Of a DNA stretch of 64,000 bases, positions 15,161-24,569 are shown piece after piece (position 1 is the stretch's first letter; each line of letters starts with the position of its first letter). Source of the DNA: Sunxiuqinia elliptica (GTDB lineage: Bacteria; Bacteroidota; Bacteroidia; Bacteroidales; Prolixibacteraceae); the NCBI RefSeq assembly GCF_900113005.1, contig NZ_FONW01000001.1, positions 1,096,753 to 1,160,752 of the forward strand, read 5' to 3'. Under the pieces are notes generated by a model. That model was not told the DNA's origin. It searched no databases and saw only the letters and a program-made list of their open reading frames with translations. The translations under genes were made by a program, and so were the position numbers.

Positions 15161-16579
15161 ATGAAAAGAGCCTTATCATTAGATGTCCTCAGGGGACTGT
15201 CCATCTTTGGAATGGTACTTTCGGGCACAATTCCTTTTGGAGGAGCTTTGCCTGCCTGGATGTACCATGCGCAATGTCCACCTCCAACACACGCGTTTAA
15301 TCCTGCCGTTGCAGGAATTACTTGGGTTGACTTGGTATTACCTGTCTTCATATTTTGTATGGGGGCTGCTATTCCACTGGCTTTAAATCGTAAAATAGAA
15401 AAGGGAGCCAATGGAATCGTAATTGGAAAATCAATCGTTGCCCGCTTTTTCTCCTTGGTATTTTTTGCCATTTACATCGCTCATATTTTACCCTATGCGA
15501 TTGGGACAGGTTTGGTTGACTTGGAGGTGTTTGGACAACAAATCTCTGGTTACGATTTACAATGGTTAACCCTGATTGGCTTTGGCTTGATGTTTCCCAT
15601 GTTTGGGATTATTCGGGATCAGCATGAGAAACGCATCTGGCGACTGGCCGGGTGGGGAGGAGCTGTTATTTTACTGCTTATTTTTCGCTGGGGCTATGGG
15701 CAAGAGTTTAGTTTGCACCGAAGCAATATCATTATTCTTTTGCTGGCTAATGTTTATGTGCTGGGGGCTCTAAGTTGGTATTTTACACGGAATAACTGGC
15801 TGGCCCGTTCGGTGCTTTTTATCTTTTGGGCAGCTATTCAATTAACTTGTAAATACACTGGTTTTGACCAGGTCATTGATAGTTTTCAGGGAACGTCTTG
15901 GTTCTTTCTATTTCGAATGACGCATTATTCTCTGCTAATTATTCCAGCAACTTTCGTCGGTGACCTTTTGCTGAAACGCTTGCAGGAAACACCTGAAAAA
16001 GCACAGAAAAAGCCCGCAATTGTTTGGGAGCGTTTATTTCATTTGGGCATGGGATTGCTCGTTGTTTGGCTGACAGTTGCACTTTTTGAGCGGTGGATGA
16101 TTGCTTTATTTATTAGTTTGCCGCTGTTGCTTGCTGGCTTTTGGCAAATTGTGAAAAAGCATTTGCCGGCTTATCGCTCCATGTTTATTTTGGCAGCGCT
16201 GCTATTGTTGCTGGGCTTACTGATCGAACCGGTGGAGGGTGGAATAAAGAAAGATCATGCAACAGCATCGTATATGGTCATGACTTCGGGAATGGCTCTG
16301 TGCTTGCTGATGTTTTTTGACTTGGTTTGCCGGTATTGGGAGCAGGGTGGTTTTGTACGCCTGTTTGCAGGAGCAGGAAGCAACCCCTTGATGGCCTATG
16401 TGGTAACCACTTGGTTTATGTTCCCATTTTTGAAAGTTACAGCTCTTATTGGAGTGTATAACTTCCTGTACCCTTCTGGATATCCATGGATTGGAGCACT
16501 TCGTGCATTTATCCTGGTATTAGCTACGATGGGATTGGTGTATTGGATGGCTAAGAAGAAAATTGTTTGGAGAGCGTAA
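15161..16579 (+). CDS. HGSNAT-like membrane acyltransferase (DUF5009/COG4299)
   Basis: A 472-residue inner membrane protein with about 10-12 transmembrane segments. The N-terminus KRALSLDVLRGLSIFGMVLS is the signature of the heparan-alpha-glucosaminide N-acetyltransferase-like family (LDVlRGl.i), followed by the DUF5009 block WMYHAQCPPPTHAFNP and WVDLVLPVFIFCMGAAIPLAL. The human relative transfers an acetyl group from cytosolic acetyl-CoA across the membrane to terminal glucosamine; the bacterial members are poorly studied. The gene sits in the catabolic operon next to a sodium symporter and two SGNH esterases, so trans-membrane acetylation of a periplasmic sugar is a testable idea only. No signal of truncation. 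Confidence 0.75.
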   Translation: MKRALSLDVLRGLSIFGMVLSGTIPFGGALPAWMYHAQCPPPTHAFNPAVAGITWVDLVLPVFIFCMGAAIPLALNRKIEKGANGIVIGKSIVARFFSLVFFAIYIAHILPYAIGTGLVDLEVFGQQISGYDLQWLTLIGFGLMFPMFGIIRDQHEKRIWRLAGWGGAVILLLIFRWGYGQEFSLHRSNIIILLLANVYVLGALSWYFTRNNWLARSVLFIFWAAIQLTCKYTGFDQVIDSFQGTSWFFLFRMTHYSLLIIPATFVGDLLLKRLQETPEKAQKKPAIVWERLFHLGMGLLVVWLTVALFERWMIALFISLPLLLAGFWQIVKKHLPAYRSMFILAALLLLLGLLIEPVEGGIKKDHATASYMVMTSGMALCLLMFFDLVCRYWEQGGFVRLFAGAGSNPLMAYVVTTWFMFPFLKVTALIGVYNFLYPSGYPWIGALRAFILVLATMGLVYWMAKKKIVWRA

Positions 16580-16637
16580 AACGGTCTGATCAACACGAAT
16601 AAAACGGATTAATAAAAAACATACTAACTGTAGAAAC

Positions 16638-18470
16638 ATGAATTTTAGCATTATTGATATCGGGATTATTATCGGATACATTATCCTGAGTATCCTGATT
16701 GGTTTCTGGATCTCTAAACGAGCGAATAAAAACTTACAGAATTATTTTCTTGGAGGGAATCAACTAAAATGGTATTTCCTGGGACTTTCCAATGGTTCCG
16801 GAATGTTTGATATTTCAGGGACAGCCTGGACGGTAACCATCTTGTTTGTGTATGGGGTGAAGAGTGTTTGGATTCCATGGCTATGGCCTGTCTGGAACCA
16901 GATTTTTATCATGGTGTTTATGGCTGTGTGGCTTCGCCGTTCCAATGTAATGACTGGCGCCGAATGGATTACTACGCGGTTTGGAAACGACAAAGGAGGT
17001 CGACTTTCACACATCATTGTAATCATCTTTGCCATCATTAGTGCCATTGGGTTTATTGCCTACTTTTTTGTGGGGATCGGGAAATTTGCAGTCACGATAT
17101 TCCCCTGGGACTTGTCGCTCACCATTGGTTCAATCCATATCATTTCGGAGTACATGTATGCGACGATTTTACTCGCACTAACAACATTGTATGTAATTAA
17201 AGGTGGAATGTACAGTGTGGTAGCAACAGAGGTGATGCAGTTTTTTGTCATGACCATTGCCTGTATTTCTGTGGCTTGGTTTGCGATGACTCATGTGTCT
17301 GCGGAAGAAATCAATGCTGCAGTTCCAAATGGATGGTTCGATATTATGCCTTCGTGGAATACGAGCTTGGATTGGACCGGAATTTTTGACCAGGTGAATG
17401 ATAAAATTGCACAGGATGGCTTCGGAATGCTGGGAGCTTTAGTAATGATGATGTTTTTCAAAGGCATCTTCTCCAGTTTGGCTGGCCCGGTTCCAGGATA
17501 TGATATGCAACGGGTTTTGTCAACACAAACACCTCGCGATGCTGCCAAAATGAGTGGATTGACCTCATTGGTTCTTTATCCTCCTCGTTATTTAATGGTT
17601 GCCGGCTTGGCTGTATTGGGTTTGGTATTTGTTGCGCCAACACTAAAAGCAGGTGGAGGAGAAATTGATTTTGAGAAAATCTTACCCTATGTGATTAACA
17701 ACTTGTTGCCTGTTGGCCTGAAAGGGATTATTCTGGCTGGTTTGCTGGCTGCTTTTATGTCCACTTTTTCAGCCTTTGTTAATTCGGCACCAGCCTACAT
17801 CGTTAACGATTTGTACAAACGTTATATCAACCCCCATGCTTCGGATAAAAAGTATATTCGGATCAGCTACATTGCCTCAATCGGAATTGTGATTGTTGGG
17901 ATTATCTTTGGATTTTTCTCAGCATCGATTAATTCACTGACCTTGTGGATTACCTCATCGCTTTATGGAGGCTATGTTGCAGCCAACGTGCTAAAATGGG
18001 TGTGGTGGCGTTTCAATGGTTATGGCTATTTCTGGGGAATGTTGGCTGGTTTGGCTGGCTCAACAGTGAAATTTTTGTTTTTCCCGAACACGCCAGACAT
18101 TTACATTTTCCCAATTATTCTGCTGATGGCTTCTGTTGGAAGCTTCTTGGGCTGTTTGTTGACGAAGCCGGTTGATGATGAAACGTTGATCGAATTCTAT
18201 AAAAATGTTCGGCCTTGGGGATGGTGGAAACCGGTACACGATAAAGCACGCAAAGTTTATCCGGGACTGACCAAAAACAAAGATCTTGCTCGAGACAGCT
18301 TCAATATTTTTGTGGGTATTGTGTGGCAAATGACTTTGATTGTGGCTCCAATTTACTTGGTGGTACGCCATTACAATGGATTGATTATTTCATTGGTGCT
18401 TTTGGTCATTACCTCAGTGATTTTGAAATACAACTGGTTGGATAAAATTAAAGATTATGAGCCAAGCTAA
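16638..18470 (+). CDS. Sodium:solute symporter (SSS family)
   Basis: A 610-residue inner membrane transporter with about 14 segments. The N-terminus IIDIGIIIGYIILSILIGFW, then GNQLKWYFLGLSNGSGMFD, and later GLLAAFMSTFSAFVNSAPAY match the SSS fold (SGLT/NIS type); the Ser-rich late helix holds the usual Na2 site. It probably imports the mono- or disaccharide released by the locus enzymes. The last 14 bases overlap the start of the next gene (ATGAGCCAAGCTAA), so translation is coupled. The exact sugar cannot be assigned: relatives carry glucose, galactose or sialic acid. Confidence 0.88.
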   Translation: MNFSIIDIGIIIGYIILSILIGFWISKRANKNLQNYFLGGNQLKWYFLGLSNGSGMFDISGTAWTVTILFVYGVKSVWIPWLWPVWNQIFIMVFMAVWLRRSNVMTGAEWITTRFGNDKGGRLSHIIVIIFAIISAIGFIAYFFVGIGKFAVTIFPWDLSLTIGSIHIISEYMYATILLALTTLYVIKGGMYSVVATEVMQFFVMTIACISVAWFAMTHVSAEEINAAVPNGWFDIMPSWNTSLDWTGIFDQVNDKIAQDGFGMLGALVMMMFFKGIFSSLAGPVPGYDMQRVLSTQTPRDAAKMSGLTSLVLYPPRYLMVAGLAVLGLVFVAPTLKAGGGEIDFEKILPYVINNLLPVGLKGIILAGLLAAFMSTFSAFVNSAPAYIVNDLYKRYINPHASDKKYIRISYIASIGIVIVGIIFGFFSASINSLTLWITSSLYGGYVAANVLKWVWWRFNGYGYFWGMLAGLAGSTVKFLFFPNTPDIYIFPIILLMASVGSFLGCLLTKPVDDETLIEFYKNVRPWGWWKPVHDKARKVYPGLTKNKDLARDSFNIFVGIVWQMTLIVAPIYLVVRHYNGLIISLVLLVITSVILKYNWLDKIKDYEPS

Positions 18471-19167
18471 GAGAAAAGTAAGATATGGCTGGAGGCTTAT
18501 TCTTGCACTTGTTGGTGTATTGGGAGTAAGTGAATTGGCAGCTCAAAACACCTTGCCTTATGATACTTCGTACACCTTTGCCCATTATAAAGTCAGGCGA
18601 GCCTTTTACGAGGGGCTTCCCGACGGAAAGAAGGAAATTGTTTTTCTGGGAAATAGCATTACTGAAAATGGCGATTGGAACGAGTTGTTTAAGAACAAAC
18701 GAATTGTCAATCGGGGGATTGGCGGCGATGTTTGTTTTGGACTCTTGAATCGCTTGGATGAAGTTATTTCTTCGAAGCCCGAAAAAGTGTTCCTGATGAT
18801 TGGAATTAATGACATTGGGCGAAGTGTACCCATTGATGTTATTGGCGAAAAGGTACGGGAGATTTTGCAGAAAATCAAGGAAGAGTCACCAAAAACTCAA
18901 TTGGTCCTTCAAAGTGTTTTGCCCATTAATGAAGAGGTAATTTGGTACGATTACATGAAAAATAAATCGGATCGAATTATTTTATTGAACAAAAAGTTTG
19001 AAAAGATTGCATCCGAAGAGAATATCCGCTATCTTGATTTGTATTCCGAATTTGCAGATGGAAATGGGCAATTACTCCCAGAATATACGGCTGATGGGAT
19101 TCATTTGAGTGCCGTAGGCTATTTGCAATGGCGCAAAATTTTTAAGGAGAAGGGTATTAGATTATAA
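18457..19167 (+). CDS. SGNH/GDSL-type hydrolase, exported
   Basis: A 236-residue exported enzyme (signal peptide ending ELAAQ, residue 30). SGNH blocks: FLGNSITENGDW with catalytic Ser67, NRGIGGDVCFG (the Gly block), MIGINDIGRS with Asn118, and near the C-terminus TADGIHLSAVGY with the Asp/His pair. The family includes acetyl-esterases of carbohydrates, rhamnogalacturonan acetylesterases and PAF-acetylhydrolase-like proteins. Starting 14 bases inside the symporter gene, it belongs to the operon and most likely removes acyl groups from the imported glycan in the periplasm. A second, unrelated SGNH enzyme follows at 21415. Confidence 0.85.
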   Translation: MSQAKRKVRYGWRLILALVGVLGVSELAAQNTLPYDTSYTFAHYKVRRAFYEGLPDGKKEIVFLGNSITENGDWNELFKNKRIVNRGIGGDVCFGLLNRLDEVISSKPEKVFLMIGINDIGRSVPIDVIGEKVREILQKIKEESPKTQLVLQSVLPINEEVIWYDYMKNKSDRIILLNKKFEKIASEENIRYLDLYSEFADGNGQLLPEYTADGIHLSAVGYLQWRKIFKEKGIRL

Positions 19168-19206
19168 AAAATTACCATTATATAAAAGATATTAAATAGA
19201 AGCAGC

Positions 19207-20142
19207 ATGAAGATTAGAGGAACTTTTTTGGATGAGATCAGTCATGATATTCCTCACCAAAATTGGGGGCGAAAGGAATGGGATCAGGATTTTGCCTATA
19301 TGAAACAGGCAGGCATTAACTCGGTCATTTTAATTCGAAGCGGCTACCGCAAGTGGCTGACCTATCCTTCTGTTATTTTGATGGGGCGGGAAGGAGCTTA
19401 TCAACCACCGGTTGACCTGGTAAAGATGTTTTTGGAACTGAGCGAGAAATATGGGATGGATTTTTACTTTGGCTTGTACGATTCCGGACGTTATTGGGTG
19501 AATGGAGATTTCCGAAAAGAACTGGATCTAAATAAACTATTGGTTGAGGAAGTATGGCAGGCCTATGGACAGATGCCGGCTTTTAAAGGTTGGTATATTT
19601 CTCAGGAATGCAGCCGAAATACAGGAACAATCATCGATATGTATGCTGGCTTGGGAGAACATTGTAAAGCCGTATCTGGACAGCTGACTACTCTAATTTC
19701 TCCGTACATTGATGGAGTTAAAAATATCAGTCAGTATACCTCTGAAACTGCTCGTACGTCGGGAGTTAGCTTGAAGAAGCATGAAAAAGATTGGGGGGAG
19801 ATTTTTGCAGGAATTCATAATGCGATTGATATTGTTGCTTTTCAGGATGGGCACATCGAATTTGATGAGTTGGATGATTTCTTACAAGTAAATAAGCAGT
19901 TGGCTGATAAGTATGGAATCAGAAGTTGGACCAACTCCGAAACCTTTGATCGCGATATGCCAATCAAGTTTTTACCCATCAAGTGGGAAAAACTCTTGCT
20001 GAAGCTTCTGGCTGCCAAACGAGCAGGCATGGAGCAAGCGATAACGTTTGAATTTTCACATTTTATGAGTCCGCAGTCAGCGTATTTGCAGGCCGGACAT
20101 TTGTATAACCGTTACCAGGAATACCTAAAGGAACTGGAATAA
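19207..20142 (+). CDS. DUF4434 domain protein (TIM-barrel hydrolase-like)
   Basis: A 311-residue protein with no signal peptide (begins MKIRGTFLDEISHDIPHQNW). It matches the DUF4434 pattern: GTFLDE at strand 1, a Trp-rich WGRKEWDQDFAYMKQAGIN, then DFYFGLYDSGRYW and GWYISQECS, and late TFDRDMPIKFLP. The predicted fold is a TIM barrel; conserved Glu in ISQECS and in SETFDRD are candidate catalytic acids. The apparent lack of export would place it in the cytoplasm, acting on imported sugar. Characterised relatives are few. It lies 39 bases after the SGNH gene and 12 before the epimerase. Confidence 0.75.
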   Translation: MKIRGTFLDEISHDIPHQNWGRKEWDQDFAYMKQAGINSVILIRSGYRKWLTYPSVILMGREGAYQPPVDLVKMFLELSEKYGMDFYFGLYDSGRYWVNGDFRKELDLNKLLVEEVWQAYGQMPAFKGWYISQECSRNTGTIIDMYAGLGEHCKAVSGQLTTLISPYIDGVKNISQYTSETARTSGVSLKKHEKDWGEIFAGIHNAIDIVAFQDGHIEFDELDDFLQVNKQLADKYGIRSWTNSETFDRDMPIKFLPIKWEKLLLKLLAAKRAGMEQAITFEFSHFMSPQSAYLQAGHLYNRYQEYLKELE

Positions 20143-20154
20143 TTTTTTACACCC

Positions 20155-21339
20155 ATGAGTAATTTAAATTTCAAGGCGCTTGCCGAGCAGTATAAAAAGG
20201 AACTGCTGGATAATGTTGTTCCTTTTTGGTTGAATAAATCGCAGGATCATGATTTTGGGGGCTATTTTACCTGCCTTGATCAGGCTGGAAATGTATTTGA
20301 TACCGATAAATTTATTTGGTTGCAGGGACGTGAAGTCTGGTTGTTTTCAATGCTTTATAACCAGGTTGAACAGAAGCAGGAATGGTTAGATGCCGCAATT
20401 CAAGGAGCAGAATTCCTGAAGAAACATGGACACGATGGCCAGTTGAACTGGTATTTCTCGCTTACTCGTGAAGGACAGCCGCTGATTGAACCGTACAATA
20501 TTTTTTCATACACTTTTGCTTGTATGGCTTTTGGGCAGCTGAGTAAAGCTACCGGTAACCAGGAGTATGCCGAAATTGCCCGAAAAACTTTCGATATCAT
20601 TTTATCGAAAACCAGTAATCCTAAAGGACAATGGAATAAGGCTTACCCCGGCACACGAAATCTGAAAAACTTCGCACTGCCCATGATTCTGTGTAATCTT
20701 GCTTTGGAAATTGAACACCTGTTGGATGAAGACTTTCTGAAAGCAACCATGAAAACTTGTATTCATGAGGTGATGGATATTTTTTATCGCCCGGAATTAG
20801 GTTTGGTGGTTGAAAATTTGAATGTTGATGGAAGCTTGTCGGATACGTTCGACGGGCGTTTGCTTAATCCCGGCCATGCAATTGAAGCCATGTGGTTCAT
20901 CATGGATTTGGGTGTTCGTTTAGAGTGTCCTGAGTTGGTGAAAAACGCCAATGACATTACTCTGAAAATGATTAAACATGGGTGGGATGAGAAACACCAG
21001 GGAATTTTCTATTTCATGGATCGCTTGGGACATCCTACGCAGCAGCTTGAGTGGGACCAAAAATTGTGGTGGGTGCATATCGAAACACTCATTTCCACGC
21101 TGAAAGGCTATCACCTGACTGGATCTGAAGAAAGTTTGGCTTGGTTTGAGAAAGTGCACGAATATTCCTGGACGCACTTTAAAGATGAAGAGCATCCGGA
21201 ATGGTTTGGTTACCTGAATCGCCAGGGAGAGGTGCTGCTGCCTTTGAAAGGAGGTAAGTGGAAAGGCTGTTTCCATGTGCCACGAGGTTTGTATCACTGC
21301 TGGCAAACGCTGGAAAAGATTGATCAGAAATTAAAATAA
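20155..21339 (+). CDS. AGE-family epimerase/isomerase (N-acylglucosamine 2-epimerase-like)
   Basis: A 394-residue cytoplasmic protein with the (alpha/alpha)6 barrel of the AGE family. Family blocks: NVVPFWLNKSQDHDFGGYF, FIWLQGREVWLFSMLY, GRLLNPGHAIEAMWF (with the conserved His), and WWVHIETL; the C-terminal WKGCFHVPRGLYHCW is typical of the group. AGE enzymes interconvert GlcNAc/ManNAc, mannose/glucose or act as cellobiose epimerases; motifs shown here are shared by all of them. The usual length is about 390-420, so it is complete. It follows DUF4434 by 12 bases, and together they suggest intracellular conversion of the imported sugar. No sialidase or sialate lyase is in the window, so a sialic acid route is not supported. 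Confidence 0.88.
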   Translation: MSNLNFKALAEQYKKELLDNVVPFWLNKSQDHDFGGYFTCLDQAGNVFDTDKFIWLQGREVWLFSMLYNQVEQKQEWLDAAIQGAEFLKKHGHDGQLNWYFSLTREGQPLIEPYNIFSYTFACMAFGQLSKATGNQEYAEIARKTFDIILSKTSNPKGQWNKAYPGTRNLKNFALPMILCNLALEIEHLLDEDFLKATMKTCIHEVMDIFYRPELGLVVENLNVDGSLSDTFDGRLLNPGHAIEAMWFIMDLGVRLECPELVKNANDITLKMIKHGWDEKHQGIFYFMDRLGHPTQQLEWDQKLWWVHIETLISTLKGYHLTGSEESLAWFEKVHEYSWTHFKDEEHPEWFGYLNRQGEVLLPLKGGKWKGCFHVPRGLYHCWQTLEKIDQKLK

Positions 21340-21345
21340 AAATGG

Positions 21346-21378
21346 TTCATGAGGAGTGTTCGAAATGCTCCTCATGAA
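21346..21378 (+). terminator. Strong hairpin between the epimerase and the CE2 esterase
   Basis: TTCATGAGGAG (21346-21356) and CTCCTCATGAA (21368-21378) pair perfectly over 11 bases. No long T-run follows (TTCAACCTTTTCT), so it may be an intraoperon processing or attenuation hairpin rather than a full stop. Confidence 0.5.
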
Positions 21379-21414
21379 TTCAACCTTTTCTAAAACCAAC
21401 AAACGAATAAACAT

Positions 21415-22557
21415 ATGAAAACCTTCCAGATAAAACGTATCCTGTTGATGACGGGTGTGGCTTTATGCCTTGTCCTGTCCGCTTTTTCTTCTGATAAAAA
21501 TCGTTTTGTTCCGGCCAATGATGATGCTTTTCAGTACATGGGGCGTGTCGATGCGCAAAACAATTTCGTTCGGTTTAATTGGCCTGGCGTAACTGTGCGT
21601 ACCGATTTCTCCGGAAAAATCTTGGGTGTCCGCTTAAAAGGAGGCGACCGAAATTATTTTAACGTTTGGGTTGATGATTATCCGGCTTATGTGGTACATG
21701 CTAAAAATGATACCGTTTGGTGGTTTCCCGGAAAACTGACTAAAGGAGTCCATCAGCTAAGAATCGTGAAACGCACCGAGGCTGATATGGGCATGGCCGA
21801 GTTTTACGGATTGTTTATTGGGGGCAAAGAAGAGTTAAAAGCTCCAGCTCCTCTTCCGGAACGAAAAATCATGTTTATAGGAAACTCAATCACTTGTGGT
21901 TATGGAACTGAAGGGAAAAGCAGGACGGAGCGTTTTAAACCAGCTACTGAAAATTGTGAGAAATCATATGCGTCAATTATAGCCCGGGCTTTTGATGCCC
22001 AGTTTCATTTGGTTGCGCATTCAGGTTTGGGAATGGTCCGGAACTATGGCGATCCGGAAAAATTATCGGTGAAATTGAAGCCCATGCCAGCTCGTCTGGA
22101 TTACTTGCTTGACAATGATTCAACGAAACGGTATGATTTGGAAAGTTATCAACCACAAGCCATTGTGGTAAATCTTGGAACCAACGATTTTTCAACTCAG
22201 CCTTTTCCAGATGAAGCCGACTTTGTGCGTGCGGGAAAGAAGTTGTTGCATCGTTTGTTGAAAACTTACCCCGGTGTGAAGATTTTCTGTATCACGGGCC
22301 CGATGATGGATGAACCTTGTTTTACCTATACCAAGAGAATGGTGCATGAAGTACGAATTGAAACAAACTCCGGAGATGTGGTTTTTGTGGGAGTACCGCG
22401 TCAGTTGATGAACTTGGAAAAGGACTTGGGATCAGACTCACATCCTTCGTACCGCGGACAGCTAAAAACAGCCGGAATGATTTTGCCTGTGATGGGAACT
22501 GTGATGGGCTGGGACTTTTCATTGGAAGAAATACGATCCGTGTTGGAAAAACAATAA
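21415..22557 (+). CDS. CE2-like acetyl esterase (jelly-roll plus SGNH domain)
   Basis: A 380-residue exported protein (signal peptide, about residues 1-25). Two domains: an N-terminal jelly roll (about 35-140, YMGRVDAQNNFVRFNWPGV, LKGGDRNYFNVWVDD, GVHQLRIVKRTE) and a C-terminal SGNH hydrolase (about 150-375). Catalytic residues: Ser158 in FIGNSITCGYG, Asn257 in NLGTND, and Asp341/His343 in DSHPS. This is the layout of carbohydrate esterase family 2 (acetylxylan and 6-O-acetyl hexose esterases). It removes acetyl groups from a polysaccharide or oligosaccharide in the periplasm. With the SGNH protein at 18457 the locus has two apparent deacetylases, suggesting an O-acetylated substrate. Confidence 0.85.
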   Translation: MKTFQIKRILLMTGVALCLVLSAFSSDKNRFVPANDDAFQYMGRVDAQNNFVRFNWPGVTVRTDFSGKILGVRLKGGDRNYFNVWVDDYPAYVVHAKNDTVWWFPGKLTKGVHQLRIVKRTEADMGMAEFYGLFIGGKEELKAPAPLPERKIMFIGNSITCGYGTEGKSRTERFKPATENCEKSYASIIARAFDAQFHLVAHSGLGMVRNYGDPEKLSVKLKPMPARLDYLLDNDSTKRYDLESYQPQAIVVNLGTNDFSTQPFPDEADFVRAGKKLLHRLLKTYPGVKIFCITGPMMDEPCFTYTKRMVHEVRIETNSGDVVFVGVPRQLMNLEKDLGSDSHPSYRGQLKTAGMILPVMGTVMGWDFSLEEIRSVLEKQ

Positions 22558-22630
22558 TTTTTTGGAGTAAATCATATTATAAAAATAGGGCCCGGTTTTG
22601 ACCATCTTATTTGCTTAAAACTAAATTAAC

Positions 22631-24352
22631 ATGAAGAGACGTAATTTTATTGGAATGCTTGGAGCTACAGGAGGATTGTTAGCTTCTGCTCCATTAGTGG
22701 CCAGCCCGGCTGTCATACCTGTCGATGCGGCAAGGCAAAAAAAACGGAAAGCTGATCGCGAAATGAAAGCCGACCTGATCATTGCAGGTGGTGGAATTGG
22801 TGGGTGTGCATGTGCTTTGGGTGCTTTGCGCAATGGCCTTTCTGTAGTAATGACCGAAGAAACTGATTGGATTGGGGGACAAATAACTCAACAGGGAGTC
22901 CCACTTGATGAACACCGTTGGATTGAAACTCATGGGGCAACTCAACTGTATCGCGAGTTTCGTTCTGCCTTGCGGCAATATTATAAACGCAACTACCCAT
23001 TGACTGATGATGCAGCTGCCAGGGAGAATTTGAACCCGGGAGATGGTGCCGTATCTCGTCTGTGTGTTGAACCCAAAGTGGCTCTGGCTGTGTTGAATGC
23101 CATGTTTGCACCTTATATCAGTTCTGGCCAGTTAACCCTTTTGTTGGAGCATAAAGCAACCCGTGCTGATATTGATGGGAATCAGGTGAGAGGGCTTGAG
23201 GTGGAGAACCGCCAAAATGGAAAATTGCTTGTGCTGACCGCTCCCTACTTTGTGGATGCAACTGAAATGGGCGATTTATTGCCTCTCACCGGAACAGAAT
23301 ATGTAACCGGAACAGAGTCGAAGAAAGAAACGGGAGAGCTTCATGCTCCTGAAGTTGGTGATCCGGAAAATGAGCAGGCTTTTACCTTGTGCTTTGCCCT
23401 GGATTATCGTCCGGGTGAAAATCACGTTATTGACAAGCCTGAAAACTATGATTTTTGGCGTTCTTATGTGCCGAATTTGACTCCGGCATGGCCGGGGCGT
23501 TTATTGGATTTGACTTATTCTACGCCATCCACTCTGAAACCTAAAACACTCGGATTTCATCCGGAAGGTGGACGTACGGGAAATGTTATGAACCTATGGA
23601 ACTATCGAAAAATCATCAATCGGCACAATTTTAAACCGGGCTTTTATGCTGGTGACATGACCGTGGTGAACTGGCCGCAAAATGACTACCTCTTAGGGCG
23701 TTTGGTTGATGTGAGCGAGAAAGCGTTTCAAAAGCATGTTGAAGGTGCTCGTCAACTAAACTTATCCTTAGTTTATTGGCTGCAAACCGAAGTGGAACGT
23801 CCTGATGGTGGCGCTGGCTGGTCTGGAATTCGTTTACGGAAAGATGTGATGGGAACCGAAGATGGAATGGCTAAGTACCCTTACATTCGTGAAGGACGAA
23901 GAATTAAATCTTTGTTTACGGTTCTCGAAGAACATGTGGGAGTTGAAAACAGAACTTTGGTGAAAGGCAAAGAAGCTGCCGCTACTTGCGAAAGTTTTTA
24001 CGACAGTGTAGGAGTGGGATCGTATTACCTGGACTTGCATCCGTCAACCAAAGGAGATAACTACATTGATTTGCCTTCCTTGCCCTTTGAAGTTCCTCTG
24101 GGGGCCTTAATTCCTCAGCGAATGGAGAACTTGCTTCCGGCAAGTAAAAATATTGGCACAACTCACATTACTAACGGTTGTTACCGACTTCATCCGGTTG
24201 AATGGAATATTGGTGAGGTTGTGGGAATGTTGGTTCAGTTTGCTTCTAAGAAACACGTTACTCCACGTGATGTACGTGAGAATAAAGATCTTTTGGCCGA
24301 TTTTCAACGGTTTGTACATTTGCAAGGTGTTGAAACGAAATGGCCGCAATAG
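22631..24352 (+). CDS. FAD-dependent oxidoreductase (FAD_oxidored family), exported
   Basis: A 573-residue protein. The N-terminus MKRRNFIGMLGATGG followed by a hydrophobic stretch resembles a Tat signal (KRRNF rather than the perfect RRxFLK), suggesting export with bound cofactor. The dinucleotide site is DLIIAGGGIGGCACALGALR, ending in the acidic VVMTEE; then TDWIGGQITQQGVP and a C-terminal block PLGALIPQRMENLLPASKNI with GCYRLHPVEWNIGE, as in FAD_oxidored proteins. These are often mis-labelled xanthan lyases; substrates are largely unknown. It is the last gene of the operon, ended by a terminator at 24406. A redox step on the locus sugar is inferred from position only. Confidence 0.82.
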   Translation: MKRRNFIGMLGATGGLLASAPLVASPAVIPVDAARQKKRKADREMKADLIIAGGGIGGCACALGALRNGLSVVMTEETDWIGGQITQQGVPLDEHRWIETHGATQLYREFRSALRQYYKRNYPLTDDAAARENLNPGDGAVSRLCVEPKVALAVLNAMFAPYISSGQLTLLLEHKATRADIDGNQVRGLEVENRQNGKLLVLTAPYFVDATEMGDLLPLTGTEYVTGTESKKETGELHAPEVGDPENEQAFTLCFALDYRPGENHVIDKPENYDFWRSYVPNLTPAWPGRLLDLTYSTPSTLKPKTLGFHPEGGRTGNVMNLWNYRKIINRHNFKPGFYAGDMTVVNWPQNDYLLGRLVDVSEKAFQKHVEGARQLNLSLVYWLQTEVERPDGGAGWSGIRLRKDVMGTEDGMAKYPYIREGRRIKSLFTVLEEHVGVENRTLVKGKEAAATCESFYDSVGVGSYYLDLHPSTKGDNYIDLPSLPFEVPLGALIPQRMENLLPASKNIGTTHITNGCYRLHPVEWNIGEVVGMLVQFASKKHVTPRDVRENKDLLADFQRFVHLQGVETKWPQ

Positions 24353-24405
24353 AATCGTACTAAGCAGATACATAATTTGGAATGATTTTAGGTTGAAGGA
24401 GAAAG

Positions 24406-24441
24406 AGACCGGACAGCTTTGGGGCTGCTCTGGTCTTTTTT
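24406..24441 (+). terminator. Intrinsic terminator of the catabolic operon
   Basis: AGACCGGA and CAGC (24406-24417) pair with GCTG and TCTGGTCT (24424-24436) with one bulge, followed by TTTTTT. It lies about 55 bases after the FAD oxidoreductase. Confidence 0.85.
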
Positions 24442-24569
24442 ATGGGAAAATTTACGAATAGATGGTGATAGGAAAAATTGTAACTATCATTACTATTTAT
24501 ATGAACAAAAGCTTTTGAATAACTGTCTAAGAATGAAAAGCGTGTTACGACTAACCTTAATTGGACATT

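Noticed and set aside
19207..22557. A sialic acid utilisation locus
   Set aside because: AGE epimerase, a sodium symporter and SGNH esterases suggest it, but no sialidase, sialate lyase or sialate esterase of the 9-O type is visible, and GH16 does not fit.
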